A stretch of DNA of 64,000 bases from Deltaproteobacteria bacterium (GTDB taxonomy: Bacteria; Bdellovibrionota; UBA2394), in the NCBI GenBank assembly GCA_017302715.1, contig JAFLCD010000006.1:62001-126000 (forward strand), read 5' to 3'. Position 1 is the stretch's first letter. The number at the start of each line of letters is the position of its first letter. Positions 9,382 through 17,405 of this stretch are shown piece by piece. Both the position numbers and the translations under genes were made by a program. The notes under the pieces were generated by a model. The model saw nothing but the letters and a program-made list of their open reading frames with translations, searched no databases and was not told the origin of the DNA.

Positions 9382-10370
9382 AGAGAAAGTACTTTCTTAG
9401 TTTGAGTTTCTGCATTTTTTAAATACCACTCGACGGTTTTTGCTAAACCTTGATCGAGAGAAAAATGAGGTGAGAATCCAAGAGCTTGAACTTTGCGAGT
9501 ATCAGGACATCTTCGAGGTGTGCTTCCTACCAAAAGATCTCCGGGCATCAATCGAAGGGAAGTCTTCATTGCTTTTGCCACACTTTCGGCAAGTTGGTTG
9601 ATTGAAATTTCGTCCATCGTACCGAGGTGATAAATTTCATTGTGCTTTCCGATGGCGACTACTTTCATGAGAGCTTCTGTAAAATCATCTATATAAATAA
9701 AAGCTCGAGTTTCTTTTCCTGAGCCTTGTATCGCAAAAGGCAGAGGCCTTTCTGTCGTTTCGCTCTCTAAATTTTTAATTCTTAAAATAAATTGAGGAAT
9801 AACATGTTCAAAACCCATCATCGGCCCATAGACATTATGAGGTCTAAAAACGCATACACGATCAAAAAGTTTTTTTCCGTAATTGAAAGCCATGAGCTCG
9901 GTAATGAGTTTACTGCCCCCATAAGAATAGCGTGGATTTTTTGGATCGGGAACGGTGAGTGCAACGGTTTCATCCGTCGGAATCTGCGCCGCCATTTGAT
10001 AGACTTCAGAACTCGACGCTAAAATAAATTCGCGAATTTTATTTTCTTTGCAGCCGTCTAAAATATTGAGCATTCCGCGAATGCCTACATCCATAACCAA
10101 ATCAGGATGCGAATAAAAATATTCGGTTCCGTTGATGAAGGCTAAATGACAAACGACATCGATATTTTTACAGGCTTTGATAACTGCTTCTGCATCGCGA
10201 ATATCCGCTTTAACGAATTCTACTTCATTTCGAATATCGGCTAATCGTTCAAAACTTCCTCGAGCATCGTTATCAAGAACGCGAACGAAATGTCCTGCTT
10301 CAACTAAACGTCGAACAAGCGCTCCACCTAAAAATCCAGTGCCACCTGTGACAAGAAAACGTCTTTTCAT
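9378..10370 (-). CDS. NAD-dependent sugar-nucleotide epimerase/dehydratase (extended SDR)
   Basis: 330 residues with the glycine-rich NAD motif 'TGGTGFLGG' at the N-terminus, a Ser-rich 'ASSSEVYQ' and the catalytic pair Tyr150/Lys154 in 'YSYGGSK'. 'FRPHNVYGP' and 'RAFIYIDD' are standard for the extended SDR epimerase/dehydratase family. The exact reaction (4-epimerisation, 4,6-dehydration or reduction) cannot be fixed from motifs. It lies between the 6-dehydrogenase and the C-methyltransferase, so it probably makes or modifies the keto intermediate for methylation. Confidence 0.9.
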   Translation of the reverse strand: MKRRFLVTGGTGFLGGALVRRLVEAGHFVRVLDNDARGSFERLADIRNEVEFVKADIRDAEAVIKACKNIDVVCHLAFINGTEYFYSHPDLVMDVGIRGMLNILDGCKENKIREFILASSSEVYQMAAQIPTDETVALTVPDPKNPRYSYGGSKLITELMAFNYGKKLFDRVCVFRPHNVYGPMMGFEHVIPQFILRIKNLESETTERPLPFAIQGSGKETRAFIYIDDFTEALMKVVAIGKHNEIYHLGTMDEISINQLAESVAKAMKTSLRLMPGDLLVGSTPRRCPDTRKVQALGFSPHFSLDQGLAKTVEWYLKNAETQTKKVLSL

Positions 10371-10432
10371 GATTTACTGGGTCCCTCTCCAACGATCATA
10401 TCTTTTTCGAAAGCCCGAACGAAACAAAAAGC

Positions 10433-11695
10433 TCAAGCTTTGCTGACGCGTTGCGAAAGTTCATCTTTCTTTTGGCAAGCGCCCCAGAGATCTACAACTT
10501 CTGTAAATTTTGGAAAATTTAAATTTTTATAAGCTTGGTGAGGAGCACCGATGATAACGACATTGCAAGTTGAAAGGATTTTTTCTTTCGTTACGAATGT
10601 TGGATCTGATGCATATTCATCAGAGTAGTAAACATCCGCTCCATGAAATCTTAAAAGTTTGCCGAGTTTGTACGACAATGAATCGCGAATATCGTCGATG
10701 TCTGCTTTAAAGGCCATTCCTAATATTCCCACTTTGCAGAGGTTGAGAACGTAACGACGTCTTAGATCTTCCACAATAAATTGAGGTAATCCTTCATTCA
10801 CTTTCATCGCGCCATAACCTAAATCAAATGAATTTGAATTGAAGGCGGCGAGTTGCATCGTGTCTTTGAGCAAGCAAGGTCCCGCCGCAAATCCTGCCGT
10901 GGGAAGAGAGGCCGCTCTACCATAGCCATCCGTCATGACTTGGCGAAGGCGATTGAAATCAACGCCATAATTTTTGGCGATCATATAAAACTGATTGGAG
11001 GCCGCGAACTGAATATATCTCCAGGCATTGCAAAAAAGCTTTACCAATTCTGTTTCTTCCATCGATGCCGTAATCACTTTTGGCGAGATTTTTTCAAAAA
11101 GTTTTTCAGCCGAGCGAGTAGCTTCTTCGGTAAGACCTGCGATCACTTGAGGAAGTTCAGAAAGTTCTTTTACGGCATAACCTTGAACAATTCTCTCGGG
11201 GCAGTAGGCGATTTTCCAAGGAGTGGGCGAGGCACCTAAAAGTCTTTGAAGTTGTTCGCAGGTTTTTGGAAACACAGTGCTTCGAACAATGATGGTTTGT
11301 TCGGGGCTAAGATCATTCTTCAAAGTTTGGGCAAGATCTAGAAAGGTTCTGAGTTTGGGATTTAAATATTCATCGACGGGAGTGCCGATAGTTAAAATCA
11401 CGTATTCCGCATCTGAGATTTTAGAATTATCGAGAGAGACTGTTAAATTTTTTCCGATTACTTTTTTTAAAATTTCTTCGCTTCCGTATTCAACGAAGGG
11501 CATTTCTCCTGCATTGACGAGTTCTGCTTTTTTGGCATCGAGATCGCAGAGTAAAACTTTTAATCCTTTGTCTGCAAACACAAGACCCAGTGGAAGTCCG
11601 ACGTGACCTAAACCTCCGACGATCGCGATATCGTATTTGAAAGTTTTTGAAGATTTCGTTGTGCTTTTGAGAGGAGAAATTTTTGCTTTTGCCAT
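10433..11695 (-). CDS. UDP-glucose/GDP-mannose dehydrogenase family, UDP-HexNAc 6-dehydrogenase-like
   Basis: 420 residues. The N-terminal NAD-binding motif 'GGLGHVGLP' (27-35) sits after a 20-residue Lys/Ser-rich extension. The catalytic Cys274 is in 'GPCLLKD', and the C-terminal UDP-binding domain has 'GILGMAFKADIDDIRDS'. The family oxidises C6 of a nucleotide sugar to the uronate in two NAD-dependent steps. The overall pattern looks closer to UDP-ManNAc or UDP-GlcNAc dehydrogenases (WecC/WbpO type) than to UDP-glucose dehydrogenases, but substrate is inferred. It is the first gene of the minus-strand run and faces the DegT aminotransferase across a 320-bp spacer. Confidence 0.9.
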   Translation of the reverse strand: MAKAKISPLKSTTKSSKTFKYDIAIVGGLGHVGLPLGLVFADKGLKVLLCDLDAKKAELVNAGEMPFVEYGSEEILKKVIGKNLTVSLDNSKISDAEYVILTIGTPVDEYLNPKLRTFLDLAQTLKNDLSPEQTIIVRSTVFPKTCEQLQRLLGASPTPWKIAYCPERIVQGYAVKELSELPQVIAGLTEEATRSAEKLFEKISPKVITASMEETELVKLFCNAWRYIQFAASNQFYMIAKNYGVDFNRLRQVMTDGYGRAASLPTAGFAAGPCLLKDTMQLAAFNSNSFDLGYGAMKVNEGLPQFIVEDLRRRYVLNLCKVGILGMAFKADIDDIRDSLSYKLGKLLRFHGADVYYSDEYASDPTFVTKEKILSTCNVVIIGAPHQAYKNLNFPKFTEVVDLWGACQKKDELSQRVSKA

Positions 11696-11730
11696 ACTTC
11701 ATTTTATTACTTTCGCAAGCGATGCTGCCA

Positions 11731-11820
11731 GGGGTCGGGTTGTCGCGCGGAGAGCGCGCCTTTAACCAAAGGTGCCAGGTCAGTTTTGTCAGCGACTCCA
11801 CACTCGGCAAACTTTGCCGA
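11731..11820. repeat. Dispersed intergenic repeat, copy 1
   Basis: The order of parts is GGGGTCGGGT (11731-11740), AAGGTGCCAGGTCAG (11769-11783), CGACT (11793-11797) and a near-perfect palindrome of 8-bp arms TCGGCAAA/TTTGCCGA around a single base (11804-11820). The same parts in the same order, with shorter spacers, recur at 43194-43253. Confidence 0.65.
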
Positions 11821-11944
11821 CTACGTAAAATTTTCTGCACTTGTCGCGGAGCATGAGAAAAATTTTCCAATATTTTTTGAGATCCGCCTTATCGCAGCAA
11901 AATGAAGATTAGTCGTAAAATAATCTATCAGCGTTTCAAAAGAG

Positions 11945-11959
11945 TGCGAATCTTTCGCA
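11945..11959. promoter_or_regulatory. Inverted repeat, candidate operator of the aminotransferase operon
   Basis: Perfect 6-bp arms TGCGAA/TTCGCA with a 3-base spacer, centred where the -35 box would lie relative to the TATAAT at 11971. The position suits a transcription-factor site. Function is inferred from position only. Confidence 0.35.
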
Positions 11960-11970
11960 ACGCATTAATT

Positions 11971-11976
11971 TATAAT
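11971..11976 (+). promoter_or_regulatory. Candidate -10 box (TATAAT)
   Basis: Consensus TATAAT, 39 bp before the ATG of the DegT aminotransferase. No good -35 match lies 16-18 bp upstream; the inverted repeat at 11945-11959 occupies that region, so the promoter may depend on an activator. Confidence 0.4.
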
Positions 11977-12015
11977 ATCGCTTCGTACGCGTTATCTAAA
12001 AAGTTAAGATGAAAT

Positions 12016-13122
12016 ATGAAACCTTGGTGGCAACCACATATCGGAGACCTAGAAGAAAAATTCGTTCTGGATGTTCTTCGCAGTCATTATATTAACGAAG
12101 GCCATCTCTGCACTGAGTTCGAGCAAAAATTATCTAAAATTTTAAACGTACCTTATGTCGTAGCGACCACAAGTGGCACCGCTTCGCTCTTTCTTTCTTT
12201 GGCAGCGCTTGGCGTGGGCCCGGGCGACGAAGTGATTGTTCCCGATTTTACGTTTATCGCAACTGCGAATGCCGCCCGTCTTACGGGTGCTAAAGTTGTG
12301 CTCGTGGACGTCGATCCAGAAACGTTGACGATGGATCCCGAAGCTTTTAAAGCCGCCATTACAAAAAATACCAAAGCTGTTATGCCCGTTCACGTCAGCG
12401 GGCGAGCGGCGCAGATGAAAGAAATTTTATCGATCGCTAAAGAAAAAAATATTTTCGTTGTCGAAGATGCTGCTGAAGCTCTTCTTTCAAAATATCAAGG
12501 TGCCAGTTTAGGAAGCTTAGGCGATTTAGGAATTCTTTCTTTTTCGGCAAATAAAATGATTACCATGGGTCAAGGTGGAGCGGTCTTAACATCCGACCGA
12601 AAACTTTACGAAAAAGTAAGAATGCTTAAAGATCATGGACGCCCCGTTCGAGGGACAGGCGGCAACGATATACATTTTATAACGGGGTATAATTTTAAAC
12701 TTACCAATTTGCAGGCTGCCGTTGGTTTAGCTCAACTTGAATACTTGCCTGGGCGCGCGAAGAGAGCTTCAGAGATTCAAAAGTTTTACCAAGAGGAGTT
12801 TAAATCTCTAGAAGGTTTAAAAATCCTTCCCTTCGAAAAAGAAGATCAACCACTTTGGACAGACGCTTTAAGTGATCAACGAGATGGGATCTGTTTGGCC
12901 TTAGAAAAAACAGGTTATGAGTGCAGAAAATTTTGGTATCCTCTTCACACTCAAGCACCGTATCAAACAAATGAAAGTTTATTGCAAACAGCCACTCATC
13001 TAGGCCCCAAAGCTTTTTGGCTGCCCTCTCATTTTCTTTTAACAGACAGCGATTTGGAAAAAATTTCTGAATCCGTAAAAACTTTTTTTAAACATAGAGA
13101 CCGAAAAGGAAAGGTCGAATGA
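12016..13122 (+). CDS. DegT/DnrJ/EryC1/StrS-family sugar aminotransferase
   Basis: 368 residues, a typical length for PLP-dependent sugar aminotransferases. Visible family features are 'TSGTASL' (phosphate contact), 'VEDAAEA' with Asp151, and the PLP lysine Lys180 in 'SFSANKMITMGQGG'. The enzyme moves an amino group from glutamate or aspartate to a keto-sugar nucleotide. It starts the plus-strand glycan operon and overlaps the next gene by 4 bp. With the 6-dehydrogenase opposite, an amino-uronic acid product is plausible but not proven. Confidence 0.92.
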   Translation: MKPWWQPHIGDLEEKFVLDVLRSHYINEGHLCTEFEQKLSKILNVPYVVATTSGTASLFLSLAALGVGPGDEVIVPDFTFIATANAARLTGAKVVLVDVDPETLTMDPEAFKAAITKNTKAVMPVHVSGRAAQMKEILSIAKEKNIFVVEDAAEALLSKYQGASLGSLGDLGILSFSANKMITMGQGGAVLTSDRKLYEKVRMLKDHGRPVRGTGGNDIHFITGYNFKLTNLQAAVGLAQLEYLPGRAKRASEIQKFYQEEFKSLEGLKILPFEKEDQPLWTDALSDQRDGICLALEKTGYECRKFWYPLHTQAPYQTNESLLQTATHLGPKAFWLPSHFLLTDSDLEKISESVKTFFKHRDRKGKVE

Positions 13123-14483
13123 AAGTTTTGCTGCTTCATAGCGTTGATCCTAGTTTTGAAGCTTACGCGAATATTTTCAATCAACTCGGGCACGAAGCCA
13201 TTCTGCTTCCCGTAAAAACTTCCTTTGTTGATTTAAGTGCGGCAATCGATAAATTTATTCCTGATTTTATTCTTATTAATAATACAGATCTATTCTCTCC
13301 GGAATGGCATCCAGATGCGTTGATGTTTGAACCTTATTTTGAGAAGAGAGGAATTCCTGTCGCCATCTGGGAATACGAAGCGCCCTATTTTGCCGGTGGT
13401 ATCACGCTGACATCTCGATGGAGAGATAAAAATTACTTAAAAAATATTTTCTTTTTTAGTTTAGATACTTATTGGGTTGAAAAATATAAAGAAGCGGGGC
13501 ATCGATGTCATTTTTTACCCTTTGGGGTAGACGAAAGAGTAGAGAATTTTTCTCCACCGGCTCATTTACTAAGCCAATTCAATCATGATCTGACGTATAT
13601 CGGAACCTGCTTCATTGATAGTAAGCCCGTCGACATAGAACCTTCTGAAGATGGTCTGCTTCATTTTTTCCTCGATAATTTTCGCCATACGATATTAAAT
13701 ATTCTTCATACATCTTGGGGCAGCCATCCAGACAATATAGCAGCCCTTCAAGATCTGGATGATAAGTTTGCTCCACCCATAGCCCAATTTTTAAAAATGG
13801 ATCTCGATGATCCTTATGAATATCAGAGATTATTTAAAATGATATGCGATAAATTATACGACACCTATCCCCAATTTTTTAAAATATCTTCTACGCCAAA
13901 AATTATTTTTGAAGTGAAATTTTTAATTTACTTCTCTTATTACCAAGTAGCAGCTCGACTTTTTCGACTGATAGACAAAGGCTTAAGAATTTACGGCGAG
14001 GGCGGATGGAATTCAATGTTTAGAAATTATTCACATCCTATTCGAAGACTTTCTTATCCAGAGATGTATGCGGCCTTTCGGGCGAGCAAAATAATTTTTT
14101 GTTATACTAAGAAATTGTTTATGAACAATGTGCATGAACGAGTTCCACATATTTTAGGTGCCGGAGGTTTTCCGCTCACCGACTACAGAAAAGATATCGA
14201 TCTGATGTTCGAGCCCGGAGAGGTCGCTACCTACAAATCATTTGAAGAAGCAAAATCATTAATAGATTTTTATAAAACTCACGATTCAGAGCGCTTGCGT
14301 ATTATTGAAAAGGGCAGAAAAAAAGTTTTTGCCAAACATACGTATAGAAAACGTGTAGAAGAAATTATCTCTGTCATAGGTAAAGAATTTGGAATATCAC
14401 AAGCTCCGCATCGATCCGTGATTTTTACATCTAATAATGAATGGATGGCGGACGTTTACCATCCACCTAAGGTAGAATTTTAA
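13119..14483 (+). CDS. CgeB-type glycosyltransferase, paralogue 3
   Basis: 454 residues, same build as the two other copies: 'MKVLLLHSVDPSFE' start, 'VAIWEYEAPYF' in place of the 'WMVDG' motif, a helical insert ending in 'FSYYQVAARL', then 'NNVHERVPHILGAGGFPLTD' and 'HTYRKRVEEI'. About 40 extra residues follow the catalytic region. It overlaps the aminotransferase gene by 4 bp. Its codon use differs from neighbours, with many ATA isoleucine and TTA leucine codons, which hints at a different origin. Donor and acceptor are unknown. Confidence 0.85.
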   Translation: MKVLLLHSVDPSFEAYANIFNQLGHEAILLPVKTSFVDLSAAIDKFIPDFILINNTDLFSPEWHPDALMFEPYFEKRGIPVAIWEYEAPYFAGGITLTSRWRDKNYLKNIFFFSLDTYWVEKYKEAGHRCHFLPFGVDERVENFSPPAHLLSQFNHDLTYIGTCFIDSKPVDIEPSEDGLLHFFLDNFRHTILNILHTSWGSHPDNIAALQDLDDKFAPPIAQFLKMDLDDPYEYQRLFKMICDKLYDTYPQFFKISSTPKIIFEVKFLIYFSYYQVAARLFRLIDKGLRIYGEGGWNSMFRNYSHPIRRLSYPEMYAAFRASKIIFCYTKKLFMNNVHERVPHILGAGGFPLTDYRKDIDLMFEPGEVATYKSFEEAKSLIDFYKTHDSERLRIIEKGRKKVFAKHTYRKRVEEIISVIGKEFGISQAPHRSVIFTSNNEWMADVYHPPKVEF

Positions 14484-14492
14484 TCGCTTAAT

Positions 14493-15038
14493 CTAAGCGT
14501 TTGTTTTTCCGCTTTTGCCTAACTGAGACTCTAAAGCTTCGATCTGCTGCAAAATACGCTTTTGATTTCGCTTCTTGATAAGACGAAGTGGGTTACCCGC
14601 GTAAACAGACCAAGCCTCAAATTTAAAAGCAGCAGGTACAAAAGATAAGGCGCCAATGACGACACCTTCAGGAACTTCGTTCTTTGGCATCACAACCGAA
14701 TTCGCTCCTACCGCTGTATAATTTTTAAAAATGACGTCTCCAGTGATTGGAGAATTTCCGATTGTGGCAAAATTCTTTGGCAAAATTGTAACCAGATCTT
14801 CTGAAAAATCATCGCTCGTGCACCAAATTCTTACACCGGCGGAGAGACTGCTAAAATCGCCCAATTGAAAAAGCCACTCGGGCCCACCGCCTACTGTGCA
14901 ATTAGATGCAATATGGGAACATCGACCCACAATCACACGAGTCGAAAAATAGGAAAAATCATCCACAATCGAGTAAGCGCCGACTTGAAAATGATCGGGA
15001 ACTCGTAATCGAATATTTTTAGAAATAATGGGTTCCAT
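14493..15038 (-). CDS. Left-handed beta-helix (hexapeptide) acyltransferase
   Basis: 181 residues. Short repeats starting in I, V or L ('YSIVDDFSYFSTRVIVGRC', 'HIASNCTVGG', 'VIFKNYTAVGANSVVMP') and the C-terminal 'YAGNPLRLIKKR' signature match sugar O- or N-acetyltransferases of the WbbJ/VatD type. A charged helix forms the C-terminus. It would acetylate a sugar in the surface glycan made by the adjoining cluster. It lies 44 nt downstream of tRNA-Lys on the same strand and may share its transcript. Confidence 0.85.
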   Translation of the reverse strand: MEPIISKNIRLRVPDHFQVGAYSIVDDFSYFSTRVIVGRCSHIASNCTVGGGPEWLFQLGDFSSLSAGVRIWCTSDDFSEDLVTILPKNFATIGNSPITGDVIFKNYTAVGANSVVMPKNEVPEGVVIGALSFVPAAFKFEAWSVYAGNPLRLIKKRNQKRILQQIEALESQLGKSGKTNA

Positions 15039-15082
15039 TTATTCAAAGATAGCATGGATGTATCCGATAGAGAGATAAAATG

Positions 15083-15155
<73 letters not shown>

Positions 15156-15321
15156 ATCTAATGGTCCTTTTTTTTATCCGACTCTTTCCTATTTCGTCGA
15201 GTTCTTTAGATCGAAAAGTGACGCAAATCAGAGATTTCTCAACAACTCAGGCATTATGCGAGTTTGAGCTTGCGTCAGAACGCATCGTTTGGGTTTAGCG
15301 ATCAGCTGCCGATAGACCCGT

Positions 15322-16353
15322 ATGCTTCAATGGGTGGGTCAGAGTCTTAGGGATCGAATCAAATCAAATCCAGATGAGGTGGTCGCCGAACTGAATGCCC
15401 CCCAAACCGCCGATGAGTTTTTTGCTCTTGCCGTCGCTTATGATCAGCTTGGTAAACGTAAATATACCGAATCTCTATTACGTACGGCGCTTCAAAAAAA
15501 TCTCTGTCATTTTCCAAGCCTCTATTCGATGGCTCTTAAATCCTTTGAAAAAAGTTTAGAGCGTACTGGCAAAAATTATTTCAGACGGGCCATTCGCTTG
15601 GATCCTGATGCTTCTAAAAACACTTTGAGTTTTCAAAAGGAACTTAAATTCAGTCTTTCTTCCTACGAAGATGCCGGACGTTTTGGCGTTTGGTGCCTTA
15701 AAGAATTGGAAGCCTTCAAAAAAGCTTCAGCCGAAACAGAATTTCAATTGGGCCGAACGTTATTTGAGCAGTCTCGGTTAAAAGAAGCAATTCCGTATTT
15801 AAGAGATGTCTTAAGCAATAAAGAAATGGCGTCCGAAGCCACCGAATATTTGTCTTATATATATGAGCATCTTTATCGAGGTGACGAACTCATTTTAAAA
15901 ACCTTGGAACTCGCGCAAGAGACGCCTGAGAGGTCGGATTTGTTTTTTAATTTGGCCATGGTTTGCCAGCACGATCAAAAGCGCCTCGATCTTTCGATGC
16001 ACTTTTTCTATTTGGCCACGCGAGAAGATCCACAAGATCCAGGATTGAGATTTTCTTTAGAGCAAGCCGCACTCGAGCTCATTTCGCAATTAAATCGCGC
16101 GAAGGGCGATCATGAAACTTTTCTTTTGATGCTCGCACATCTTTATCAAGGCTCTTTAGGAGTCGCCAAACGATACGCCAGTGAGCTTTCTGCGGTAAAA
16201 TATCCTGAAAGTTTTCAAACAGCCGATCCCTTTGGCCTTTGGAATAATTGGCTTTTAAAGGATGAAGGCCCGCTCGGAATGTCGCTTAAACATTGGTTTG
16301 GCGTCGATAAAGATAAAAAAACGGTCCGTTATATTTCTTCCAAACAAATCTGA
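15322..16353 (+). CDS. TPR-like helical repeat protein
   Basis: 343 residues, no signal peptide. Repeated helix pairs such as 'FFALAVAYDQLGKRKYTES', 'FQLGRTLFEQSRLKEAIPYL' and 'FFNLAMVCQHDQKRLDLSM' fit degenerate tetratricopeptide repeats, which mediate protein contacts. It lies directly before tilS (20-nt gap) in the housekeeping run. No enzymatic motif seen; partner unknown. Confidence 0.75.
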   Translation: MLQWVGQSLRDRIKSNPDEVVAELNAPQTADEFFALAVAYDQLGKRKYTESLLRTALQKNLCHFPSLYSMALKSFEKSLERTGKNYFRRAIRLDPDASKNTLSFQKELKFSLSSYEDAGRFGVWCLKELEAFKKASAETEFQLGRTLFEQSRLKEAIPYLRDVLSNKEMASEATEYLSYIYEHLYRGDELILKTLELAQETPERSDLFFNLAMVCQHDQKRLDLSMHFFYLATREDPQDPGLRFSLEQAALELISQLNRAKGDHETFLLMLAHLYQGSLGVAKRYASELSAVKYPESFQTADPFGLWNNWLLKDEGPLGMSLKHWFGVDKDKKTVRYISSKQI

Positions 16354-16357
16354 AGCT

Positions 16358-16371
16358 CGCTAGTTCTAGCG
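16358..16371. repeat. Short inverted repeat before tilS
   Basis: CGCTAG, two bases, CTAGCG, ending 2 nt before the tilS ATG. It could form a small hairpin overlapping the ribosome-binding region. No T-run, so not a terminator. Confidence 0.3.
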
Positions 16372-16373
16372 GA

Positions 16374-17399
16374 ATGCTGTCGCTCGAACAGAGTTTAATT
16401 GATCAACTTTGTCTCAAAGCTTCTGAGAAGAGATCCTTTGTCATCAGTGTAAGCGGCGGACTTGATTCAACGGTTTTGGCATTTGCACTTTCGCAACTGA
16501 GAGAACGTTTTGAGCTCGAACTGAATTTATTTCATATCAATTTTCAATTGCGTGGAAAAGAAAGCATGCGCGATGAAGATTTTGTAAAAAAGCTCTCTGA
16601 TAAGCTTAAAATTCCACTACATTTATTTCGTGAAAAAATCTCTTCAAAGACGGCGATTCAAGAAACGGCTCGAAATTTACGATTGAAGCGGGCTGCGAAT
16701 CTTTTACCTGAGGCCGAATGGGTAGAAGCCCATCAAGCCGACGATCAAATTGAAACTTTTCTTTTTCGTATGCTCAGAGGTTCAGGGCTTAAGGGTCTTT
16801 CAGCTATGAAAGCGCTTTCGCTGAGAGAAATTCCAACGGGAAAGCGAAAAGTGTGGCGGCCTCTGCTCAGGCTTTCAAAAAAAGATCTACTCCAATACGC
16901 AAAAAAATATCGTTTGAAATTTTGTGAAGATTCTACGAATAAAAAAGATAAATACGATCGAAATTGGCTTCGATTAAAGGTTTTGCCTTTATTAGAGCAA
17001 CGCTTTCCAAAAGTTCGGGATGCTCTTTCGGGATTGATATCTGAAATTCAAACTCTAGAAGCGGACCAAGAAAAAAAGTTTTTTGAATCGGAGCGCGAGG
17101 TTGTAAAGAACCCCGATAGTCGGACGTGGTCTTGGGAAAAATTGCAAGAACTCGAGACGGCTTCGCGTCAGCGATTTTTGCATACTTATTTTCAGAGGCG
17201 ACTTCAACTTCAGCTATCGAGAAAGCAAATTCTAGATTTAGAAAATAAAATCCTGAAAGGTGAAAATTTTGCATTTAACGCGCCCAAAGGGGTAATCGTC
17301 AGAGGGCGGCGTAAAAGCCATAGTGTTAAAGAATCCCATATCAGTCTTTCGGGAATTAAAGATGACAAACGCAGAATCGACATTATACTGAGTTCTTAG
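16374..17399 (+). CDS. tilS: tRNA(Ile)-lysidine synthase
   Basis: 341 residues. The PP-loop 'SGGLDS' (27-32) and downstream 'HQADDQIETFLFRMLRGSG' and 'EDSTN...DRNWLRLKVLPLL' are signatures of TilS. It attaches lysine to C34 of the tRNA-Ile CAU anticodon using ATP, which switches decoding from AUG to AUA. The C-terminal part is shorter than in E. coli TilS. It sits next to ftsH, a common arrangement. The ATG has only a weak ribosome-binding site. Confidence 0.95.
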   Translation: MLSLEQSLIDQLCLKASEKRSFVISVSGGLDSTVLAFALSQLRERFELELNLFHINFQLRGKESMRDEDFVKKLSDKLKIPLHLFREKISSKTAIQETARNLRLKRAANLLPEAEWVEAHQADDQIETFLFRMLRGSGLKGLSAMKALSLREIPTGKRKVWRPLLRLSKKDLLQYAKKYRLKFCEDSTNKKDKYDRNWLRLKVLPLLEQRFPKVRDALSGLISEIQTLEADQEKKFFESEREVVKNPDSRTWSWEKLQELETASRQRFLHTYFQRRLQLQLSRKQILDLENKILKGENFAFNAPKGVIVRGRRKSHSVKESHISLSGIKDDKRRIDIILSS

Positions 17400-17405
17400 A
17401 AAAAA

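Larger units (their letters stand above)
11696..12015. other. 320-bp divergent intergenic spacer
   Basis: No convincing gene lies here; a short minus-strand frame across the left part continues into the dehydrogenase gene out of frame. The spacer holds a repeat element (11731-11820), an inverted repeat (11945-11959) and a -10-like TATAAT (11971-11976). It must carry the promoters of the two divergent glycan operons. Confidence 0.7.

Noticed and set aside
15156-15321. Small RNA gene or riboswitch between tRNA-Lys and the TPR gene
   Set aside because: No stable long hairpin or known aptamer pattern was seen; the region probably holds only divergent promoters.
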